A stretch of DNA of 64,000 nt from positions 62,001-126,000 of the forward strand of contig NZ_FYED01000013.1 in assembly GCF_900187565.1 (NCBI RefSeq). Reading direction: 5' to 3'. The stretch is from Pseudomonas sp. Irchel 3A7. GTDB taxonomy: Bacteria > Pseudomonadota > Gammaproteobacteria > Pseudomonadales > Pseudomonadaceae. The notes beneath the pieces are model-generated. The model made no database searches and was not told the DNA's origin. It saw only the letters and a list, made by a program, of their open reading frames with translations. Below are positions 7,797-12,330 of the stretch, one piece after another; position 1 is the stretch's first letter; every line of letters begins with the position of its first letter. The translations under genes and the position numbers were made by a program.

Positions 7797-7991
7797 ATGG
7801 CAGCCACCCTCTGGTTCACCCCCCACGGCGATCAATACGCCGAAGTACACGCGCTGGTGCAGGCGCTGACCGACTGGCTCGCCCATCAGCCACAACAGGC
7901 ACCGAAGACCTTGAAAGTGATTTTCACCGAGTTCGAGGACGGCTCACTGTCCGCGATCACCACGGAGCCGTTGGTGAGGTTGGTGACATGA
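7797..7991 (+). CDS. Hypothetical 64-aa protein
   Basis: A 64-aa protein between the structural-module gene and the terminase-like gene, overlapping the latter by 4 nt (ATGA at 7988-7991). One helix (EVHALVQALTDWLAH) lies between two strands (ATLWFTPH, LKVIFTEFEDGS), a small alpha/beta fold. No family recognised. Confidence 0.5.
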   Translation: MAATLWFTPHGDQYAEVHALVQALTDWLAHQPQQAPKTLKVIFTEFEDGSLSAITTEPLVRLVT

Positions 7992-8632
7992 CTGCCCGGA
8001 TCGGCGCGCCGAAGACTGGTGGACGTCGGAAAGGCTCGCTGGATAAAGGCGAGCGCCAGCTGGTCACGGCTGAGATGGCCGCTGACATCATGACCGTTTA
8101 CCGAAAACTGGGTGGCGTTCGGTGGCTGCTCAAGTTCGCCCAGGACAACCCTGCTGAATTTCTACGGCAAGGCTTGTCTCGTTTGATGCCAGCGCCACAA
8201 AAGGATGACCCGGACGTGGTGAACAACACCCAGATCAACGTCGGCAACATGTCTGATATCCAGATCGCCGCCAGGGTCGCGTTCGCCCTTAGCAAAGGTC
8301 TACATGCGCAGAAGGCCGAACGTGTGCTAACCGATGAAACCGTCGAGCCGGTGACACCACAGGAGGCGTGCGACTGGCGGAATCCCATCGGTGAAGTGCC
8401 ACCGAGCATGACACCGGTGGATGATCCGCAGCGTCGGCAGTGGGCTAGTGAGTTACCGTTGTCACCACAGGAAAAAGCCGATCAAGCTCTTATCAGGCAG
8501 ACGCGAGACGCCTCTCTGACGACGTATGCGGGCAGCGGCTCTGAGCATGGCGGTGGAAATTCCCGCTCGCGCCAACCCCAGGTACAAACCAAACGCACCG
8601 TCAGTCAGATCCGCCGCGACCAATTGCTGTGA
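7988..8632 (+). CDS. Terminase small subunit-like DNA-packaging protein
   Basis: A 214-aa protein. The first ~75 residues begin with a glycine/basic stretch (GAPKTGGRRKGSLDKGER) followed by helices, including GGVRWLLKFAQDNPAEFLRQ, an arrangement I associate with phage small terminase or DNA-recognition proteins. The rest is hydrophilic, with an AARVAFALSKGLHAQ helix and a disordered tail rich in Ser/Gln/Arg. It is the last gene of the + strand run, before a strong terminator at 8696-8725. Satellites often bring their own small terminase to redirect a helper's packaging motor. The function is inferred; a plain DNA-binding protein is possible. Confidence 0.4.
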   Translation: MTARIGAPKTGGRRKGSLDKGERQLVTAEMAADIMTVYRKLGGVRWLLKFAQDNPAEFLRQGLSRLMPAPQKDDPDVVNNTQINVGNMSDIQIAARVAFALSKGLHAQKAERVLTDETVEPVTPQEACDWRNPIGEVPPSMTPVDDPQRRQWASELPLSPQEKADQALIRQTRDASLTTYAGSGSEHGGGNSRSRQPQVQTKRTVSQIRRDQLL

Positions 8633-8695
8633 TAACCTCGCTACTTCCAGCGGCGAACGTCGGGGACAGTCCGTCGCTGTCGCCGTTGGAACTGT

Positions 8696-8725
8696 AAAAA
8701 AGCCCGGAATTAACCGGGCTTTTTT
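8696..8725. terminator. Bidirectional terminator at the end of the long operon
   Basis: Arms AAAAAAGCCCGG (8696-8707) and CCGGGCTTTTTT (8714-8725) are perfect complements with a 6-nt loop. It serves the + strand operon ending at 8632 and the - strand gene ending at 8728. Confidence 0.85.
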
Positions 8726-8727
8726 CG

Positions 8728-8973
8728 TTACAGGGTCAGCTCGCGATTCCGTTCAAGGTCGACCAGCACCAGGGCACCGACATCTTGCATCAGGTGAGGG
8801 TCGAACAGGTCGTCTCCCCGGTCGTCGATCATGGCAAAGGCGATATTCCCAGCATGTGCGAGCATCAACAGGCTGTCGCCATCCGGCAACGGGATCAGGG
8901 CGTACACGTCGCTGTGGGAGCTTTCAAGAAGGGCTTGGCGAATTTCTTGGCGGGCTTGTGCATCGAGGATCAT
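8728..8973 (-). CDS. Hypothetical 81-aa protein
   Basis: An 81-aa acidic protein on the opposite strand to the rest of the element. GGAG lies about 8 nt before its ATG. A helical start (DAQARQEIRQALLESSHSD) leads into a beta hairpin type sequence (VYALIPLPDGDSLLMLAHAGNIAFAMID). No family recognised. Its stop lies at the shared terminator. Being transcribed alone and in reverse, it may be a cargo or maintenance gene. Confidence 0.5.
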   Translation of the reverse strand: MILDAQARQEIRQALLESSHSDVYALIPLPDGDSLLMLAHAGNIAFAMIDDRGDDLFDPHLMQDVGALVLVDLERNRELTL

Positions 8974-9064
8974 GGCGGTGACTCCATTTTTAGCAGGAAT
9001 TTATGGAGCGCCCCTGCAAGTCTGGATAAATCGGCGCATGTTTGAGTGTAGCTCACAGGAGAAA

Positions 9065-9142
9065 ATGCGAATGTTATTCCAAAAAGTACTAAGCCCTTTT
9101 GTCTGCTATTTAGTAATCAAATTTGAGTATCAGGTGACATAG
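9065..9142 (+). CDS. Candidate 25-aa hydrophobic peptide
   Basis: ATG 9065 to TAG 9140-9142, with a perfect AGGAG at 9057-9061. The peptide is short and hydrophobic in the middle (KVLSPFVCYLVIKF). It lies in the otherwise gene-free stretch 8974-9202 ahead of the toxin-like pair, and could be a leader peptide or a small membrane toxin. The only evidence is the ribosome-binding site and open frame. Confidence 0.3.
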   Translation: MRMLFQKVLSPFVCYLVIKFEYQVT

Positions 9143-9156
9143 TTGCTAAGCTTCCA

Positions 9157-9181
9157 GTGCCACTACGCAACGCAGTGGCAC
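9157..9181. promoter_or_regulatory. Inverted repeat upstream of the toxin-like pair
   Basis: GTGCCACT (9157-9164) and AGTGGCAC (9174-9181) are perfect 8-bp arms, about 20 nt before the first gene of the pair. This is the usual place for an autoregulatory operator of a toxin-antitoxin operon. Confidence 0.4.
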
Positions 9182-9202
9182 CTACTACCAATGAGGTGCA
9201 CC

Positions 9203-9376
9203 GTGCATCCCCTACATTTGCAAGGCAAAGACAAGCGTGAAGTCATGGTCGGTATCGATCTTGAACGGATGCATGCTGCCCGGCAAACACCGTCGTATGA
9301 GCTGCCGCGCGGCCTGTCTTTAGAGGAAATGCGCGAACACATTCTCGCAGTCGCCAAAAAAGCGAAGCAGGGTTAG
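9203..9376 (+). CDS. Possible antitoxin of a toxin-antitoxin-like pair
   Basis: GTG 9203 follows GAGG at 9193-9196 and gives 57 aa; ATG 9191 in the same frame is an alternative. The protein is helical in its second half (GLSLEEMREHILAVAKKAKQG). Its small size, the position 20 nt before a toxin-like gene and the upstream inverted repeat suggest an antitoxin. No antitoxin family is recognised, so this rests on layout. Confidence 0.4.
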   Translation: MHPLHLQGKDKREVMVGIDLERMHAARQTPSYELPRGLSLEEMREHILAVAKKAKQG

Positions 9377-9396
9377 CCTTTAGCAAGGATGCGAGA

Positions 9397-9792
9397 TTGA
9401 CGTACTCGGTTCACTACAATACTAAATTCGCCATCGAATTTGCCAATTACCCGGCTCCACAACAGATTGCTGTGCTGACTTTCGCTCAGAAATTCCAACA
9501 ACACGGCCTTGGTGATTTTACCCGCTTTGAGGGAAAGATTGCGCCGTCGTGGTCGAGTCTTTCGTCCACGGACCCAGTGTATATCTACACCGTAAAAAAT
9601 AGCCTCTGGCATTACCACATAGGCATCCCTGCCTATAAGACTGTGCATGGCAAATACAAAACCAGCGATGTCGTCCTTCACTTTGAGTGGCCTGGCCGAG
9701 GCTCGAAAATCCATTTAGTCGACACCTACGATCATTTGCGCGCAGACGGCACCTTCTACATCCCACCGCCCGAATATCTAAAAAAGGATTGA
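9397..9792 (+). CDS. Possible RelE/ParE-superfamily-like toxin
   Basis: A 131-aa protein starting at TTG 9397, with AAGGA at 9385-9389. Strand and helix order at the start (YSVHYNTKFAIEFANYPAPQ, IAVLTFAQKFQQHGLGDF), then the aromatic SLWHYHIGIPAYK and a closing IHLVDTYDHL, recall a small group of RelE-like proteins with a WHYHIG segment. The catalytic residues cannot be identified by eye. It is the last gene before the attachment site, a usual place for satellite cargo (defence or maintenance). Confidence 0.4.
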   Translation: MTYSVHYNTKFAIEFANYPAPQQIAVLTFAQKFQQHGLGDFTRFEGKIAPSWSSLSSTDPVYIYTVKNSLWHYHIGIPAYKTVHGKYKTSDVVLHFEWPGRGSKIHLVDTYDHLRADGTFYIPPPEYLKKD

Positions 9793-9812
9793 CCGCAAAA
9801 GGCACCTCTCAC

Positions 9813-9843
9813 GAGGTACGTCGTGAGGTACGTAACGTACCTC
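9813..9843. repeat. GAGGTACGT repeats beside the attachment site
   Basis: GAGGTACGT at 9813-9821 and 9825-9833 (12 bp apart), with its complement ACGTACCTC at 9835-9843. The same 9-mer pair is at 3812-3833. Located about 95-125 bp inside the element from the tRNA fragment, where integrase arm-type or excisionase sites are expected. Confidence 0.55.
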
Positions 9844-9863
9844 TAACCAAGTGCATTGCAACT

Positions 9864-9917
9864 CCACGCAACTACGACTAACCTTTGATTTAGCACGCTT
9901 TGCGCGTAGTTGCGTGG
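9864..9917. repeat. 13-bp perfect inverted repeat at the element's right end
   Basis: CCACGCAACTACG (9864-9876) and CGTAGTTGCGTGG (9905-9917) with a 28-nt AT-rich spacer. It sits between the GAGGTACGT sites and the tRNA fragment, so it probably belongs to the recombination region; there is no T-tract to suggest a terminator. Confidence 0.5.
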
Positions 9918-9936
9918 CGTTCTGGTGACCATTTTC

Positions 9937-9985
9937 AGGACTCATAATCCTTTGGTCCACGGTTCAAGTCCGTGTGGGCCCACCA
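9937..9985 (+). tRNA. 3' fragment of tRNA-Met (CAT), right attachment site
   Basis: The 49 nt read as the 3' half of a Pseudomonas elongator tRNA-Met: anticodon arm AGGA-CTCATAA-TCCT (9937-9951) with CAT anticodon, variable region, T arm (GGTTCAAGTC at 9961-9970) and acceptor end GGGCCCACCA (9976-9985). The D arm and 5' acceptor strand are missing; the upstream bases do not fit. It is therefore not a working tRNA but the displaced copy left by integration. The symmetric anticodon arm is the likely crossover site. Confidence 0.85.
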
Positions 9986-9991
9986 AACAAG

Positions 9992-10016
9992 AAAGCCGCG
10001 CAATGCGCGGCTTTTT
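9992..10016 (+). terminator. Native terminator of the tRNA-Met gene
   Basis: GCCGCGC (9995-10001), 3-nt loop, GCGCGGC (10005-10011), then five T. It follows the tRNA fragment directly and marks the start of the original chromosome. Confidence 0.8.
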
Positions 10017-10029
10017 CGTGTCTGACTGC

Positions 10030-10335
10030 TCAGTTGGCAAAGTTCTCGATCTTTACCTGTCCCTCGGGAAAGGTCGCGATGATTTCCAGTTCACCGCCCA
10101 TGGCGCGGATATAGTTGCGCAGCGTGCTGATGTACATGTCGGTGCGTCGCTCCATTTTGGAGATCGCCGCCTGGTTGACATGTAATGTCTTGGCGAGTGT
10201 GTCCTGGCTCAACGCCTGAGCCTGGCGCAACTCATGCAGTGGCATTTCTGCTCGTAGCTTCTGGTGCAGAGCGGCGACGCGCGCTTGAGACTCAGGAGAG
10301 CGCCGTGCCACCAGATCAGCAAATTTTTTAGCCAT
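10030..10335 (-). CDS. HigA-type antitoxin with helix-turn-helix
   Basis: A 101-aa protein. Residues about 38-80 form a Cro/C1-type helix-turn-helix (LRQAQALSQDTLAKTLHVNQAAISKMERR), followed by a short beta tail (GGELEIIATFPEGQVKIENF). ATG 10335 is preferred over 10341 because GAGGG lies 8 nt before it. It overlaps the toxin gene by 8 nt, toxin first, the HigBA order. Antitoxins of this type neutralise the toxin and repress their own operon. Confidence 0.8.
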   Translation of the reverse strand: MAKKFADLVARRSPESQARVAALHQKLRAEMPLHELRQAQALSQDTLAKTLHVNQAAISKMERRTDMYISTLRNYIRAMGGELEIIATFPEGQVKIENFAN

Positions 10336-10693
10336 TGTCATTGCCCTCTTTTTTCAATGTTTCCAAGTGCTCGTCGTATAGACGCTCAGCCAGCGGTACA
10401 TGCTCCAGATACCAACGATCCTGTCCGGTTTTGTCACCCCCGATCAGCAGGATCGCGCAGCGTCGCGGATCAAAGGCATACAGAACACGGTAAGGCCTGC
10501 CAGCGTGTTGCACCCTCAACTCACGGAGGTTGCCATGCCGTGAGCCCTTGATATCGCTGGTGTAAGGAAATCCCAAGTGCGGCCCCTCATCACCCAGCAT
10601 CATAACCGTGGCCTGGACCGAGTCCTGCTCAGCGTCGTTGAGGCGATTCCACCAGGCTTCAAACTCATCGGTATATTCAACGTCCCACTTCAT
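10328..10693 (-). CDS. HigB/RelE-type mRNA interferase toxin
   Basis: A 121-aa protein of the phage-derived Gp49-like HigB group. It has an EYTDEFEAWWNRLNDAEQDSV start, then GFPYTSDIKGSRHGNLRELRVQHAGRPYRVLYAFDPRR and AILLIGGDKTG, the conserved core of this group. The open frame runs back to 10762, but MKWDVEY at 10693 is the family's normal start. The toxin is expected to cleave mRNA on ribosomes. The pair sits within 350 bp of the tRNA fragment but outside the element. Confidence 0.85.
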   Translation of the reverse strand: MKWDVEYTDEFEAWWNRLNDAEQDSVQATVMMLGDEGPHLGFPYTSDIKGSRHGNLRELRVQHAGRPYRVLYAFDPRRCAILLIGGDKTGQDRWYLEHVPLAERLYDEHLETLKKEGNDNG

Positions 10694-11199
10694 ACAAATA
10701 TGCCACCAAAGGAATATAACCTCAAAGGAATAAATGTATGACTCCTGCAGACGTCCGACCACCCTGCTTCCCGCGGCAATTGTTAATGATGATTTCCGAT
10801 AGTTCGGAGAGCGACAGCCCGGACCTCATGCGTTTGGTTCAGCCGCACAAGCCCTACGACGCCTTGTAAAATCGCTCGCCGCGTTTAGTTTTGTTTACTT
10901 AATGTCGCGCAATATCGGATGACGTCGTAGGCAAACTCCGAATCTTGCTTTTGGGCACTTTGCCGCCTTGTTGCGCTTTCTTCGACGGGATAGTCTCCGG
11001 ACGTCGCTGCCAATCAGCGATCGGGCTTGGAAACCCGTCGAAATTAGCGCAACAGTTTGCCCATCAAGTTATGGCGGCTGTGCGTGGGACGTCTTCGGGC
11101 GTGCCGGTTTCCTAATTTCCCGGTTTTCCAACCTGCGCATAGCTGCCACCCATTCGCTTGGAAACGAATGTGACAGCACCTCAAATTAGGAGCTGCACC
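10694..11199. other. Long intergenic region with promoters and a structured leader
   Basis: 506 nt without a convincing gene. The left part must hold the higBA promoter, reading left; 10800-10980 shows no clear motif. From 10982 on lies the folded leader of the DUF3077 gene (separate entry). Confidence 0.5.
10982..11192 (+). ncRNA. Structured 5' leader of the DUF3077 gene, two GGA hairpins
   Basis: Several helices can be drawn: TCGACGGG (10982-10989) with CCCGTCGA (11034-11041); CGCTG (11005-11009) with CAGCG (11015-11019); a 12-bp stem 11073-11084 with 11136-11147 (two G-U pairs) enclosing an ACGTC-TTCG-GGCGT hairpin (11089-11102); and CATTCG (11151-11156) with CGAATG (11165-11170). Two hairpins, CGGG/CCCG (11022-11037) and CATTCG/CGAATG, show the same 8-nt loop CTTGGAAA. 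A GGA in a hairpin loop is the RsmA/CsrA recognition motif. AGGAG of the gene is at 11188-11192. Cis-regulation is inferred. Confidence 0.6.
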
Positions 11200-11487
11200 A
11201 TGACGAAAACAAATCCGCCTGAACCCTCAGAGTTAAAAACCGTCGGCTTCACCCCCTTCCTGTATCTCTCTGACCAGCCTTTGTTCCACGTCTGCCGCGA
11301 CGTCCCCATCACCGATGCCCTGGCCCAAGCCTCTGACCTGCTGTTCCTCGCCAAATCCCTGACCGTGGATGCCGCCTACGCCCAGAACTCCGACCGGCAC
11401 GCCTGGGCCGCGCACTATCTGACGACGATGAGCAAAGCGGTGATTGATGATGTGGTGAAGGTGCTGACGCGTCGACCGATCAGTTGA
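11200..11487 (+). CDS. DUF3077-family protein
   Basis: A 95-aa protein. After a short polar start, LFHVCRDVPITDALAQASDLLFLAKSLTVDAA (about residues 31-62) matches the DUF3077 pattern common in Pseudomonas: an 'LF-V--gvp--dAL-qAS-LL' core of two helices, then YLTTMSKAVIDDVVKVL. The biochemical function of the family is not known to me. AGGAG at 11188-11192 supports ATG 11200. The gene stands alone behind a long folded leader, so expression is probably controlled after transcription. Confidence 0.75.
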   Translation: MTKTNPPEPSELKTVGFTPFLYLSDQPLFHVCRDVPITDALAQASDLLFLAKSLTVDAAYAQNSDRHAWAAHYLTTMSKAVIDDVVKVLTRRPIS

Positions 11488-11492
11488 AGAAC

Positions 11493-11609
11493 CTGTAGGA
11501 GCGAGCTTGGTTCGGGCGGCGTTCCGACGAAAAAACCCGAGGACACCGCGGGGCATCTGGTTTTACGCGTTTTCGTTCACGACCTTCGCGAGCGAGCTCG
11601 CTCCTACAG
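11493..11609. repeat. REP pair, GTAGGAGCGAGC class
   Basis: CTGTAGGAGCGAGCTTGG (from 11493) and its diverged inverse CGAGCTCGCTCCTACAG (ending 11609) bracket about 80 nt. The right copy overlaps the last codon and the TAG stop of the - strand gene ending at 11604. Confidence 0.75.
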
Positions 11610-12224
11610 AGGTTCCAACTGCTCAAGCATTTCCCGCGTCAACACGACCTCATAGGTGTCCGCCGGCCTGCCCCACTGTTCGACCAGGGCCATGCGCTCT
11701 ACCAATGCCTCTCCGAGCTCGGTAATGGTGCCTGCCAACGCTTCGACGATCTCTTGAGTGCGCAACCACAGATGGTCGTTGATCGCCTTCAGCTCGGCCG
11801 TGATGCTGTCGCACGCCGCCGGATCGGTATCGGGATAGGTGATGTTGCGCAGTAACTGCCGCAATTCCCTGATTTTTGCGTCATCCCGTTCCGCGCCGAA
11901 TGCACCATTGAGGATGGCGACCGCTTGCGACTTATCAACCCGTTTCGCGCGCATATGTGCCGAAGGCAATGTCTGCGCCATGGCGCCCGCGAAGAGGATC
12001 ATCATCCGGGCTTCCAGGTATTCCTTCATGGCGTCCATTGACGAAATGGGTCGCACCAGGCTGATGGAGGCGCCCCCTTTGTGCCTCAGGTCCATGGTCA
12101 CTGTGAGGGTCACGCCTCCTGTTTCAAACCCCAACGCCCGGGCCACGACATAGTGGCCCATTTCGTGATGGGCGATCTGCAAGGCATGTTCGCGCACTGC
12201 TGCCGGCATCTTCTTCATTGCCAT
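11604..12224 (-). CDS. Stand-alone peptidase M41-like protein (HExxH)
   Basis: A 206-aa protein with a zinc-protease signature HHEMGHYVVARALGF near the N-terminus (HExxH at residues 20-24), as in the M41 domain of FtsH, followed by a region (MMILFAGAMAQTL) like the FtsH helix after the active site. There is no AAA+ ATPase part, no membrane segment and no signal peptide, so it would be a free cytoplasmic protein. The distal acidic zinc ligand cannot be fixed by eye. Substrate unknown. A terminator at 12282-12311 separates it from gcd. Confidence 0.65.
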   Translation of the reverse strand: MAMKKMPAAVREHALQIAHHEMGHYVVARALGFETGGVTLTVTMDLRHKGGASISLVRPISSMDAMKEYLEARMMILFAGAMAQTLPSAHMRAKRVDKSQAVAILNGAFGAERDDAKIRELRQLLRNITYPDTDPAACDSITAELKAINDHLWLRTQEIVEALAGTITELGEALVERMALVEQWGRPADTYEVVLTREMLEQLEPL

Positions 12225-12281
12225 CGCGTCGGCTCTCCCGTTCGACTACGCGTGACTGTAGCTTCGCTGAAGTTTCACACA

Positions 12282-12311
12282 GAAAAAAGCCGCGCAATCG
12301 CGCGGCTTTTT
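12282..12311. terminator. Terminator downstream of gcd
   Basis: AAAAAAGCCGCGC followed by a short loop and GCGCGGCTTTTT. It lies 20 nt after the gcd stop on the - strand and can work in both directions. Confidence 0.8.
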
Positions 12312-12330
12312 CATACCTGCCTCTCAGCCC

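Larger units (their letters stand above)
1..9985 (+). mobile_element. Integrated element at tRNA-Met, probable phage satellite (right part)
   Basis: The stretch ends at a displaced 3' fragment of tRNA-Met followed by the tRNA's own terminator. This means integration into the tRNA gene, with the restored intact tRNA to the left of the window. Contents: AlpA/excisionase-like gene, primase-helicase, iteron-like repeats, many small overlapping genes on one strand, scaffold-like, decoration-like and small-terminase-like proteins, and a toxin-like pair. There is no major capsid, portal, tail, large terminase or conjugation gene, so a complete phage or an ICE is less likely than a satellite, although genes may lie outside to the left. 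It lacks the REP repeats that are frequent in the flanking chromosome. The satellite reading is inference. Confidence 0.75.

Noticed and set aside
8526..8981. 151-aa + strand frame through the terminator at 8696
   Set aside because: It would read through a strong hairpin and is antisense to the better-supported 81-aa gene.
9937..9985. A functional tRNA-Met gene
   Set aside because: The 5' acceptor strand and D arm are missing upstream; only the 3' half matches.
11839..12153. 104-aa + strand frame inside the HExxH gene
   Set aside because: Antisense to a gene with a clear zinc-protease motif.
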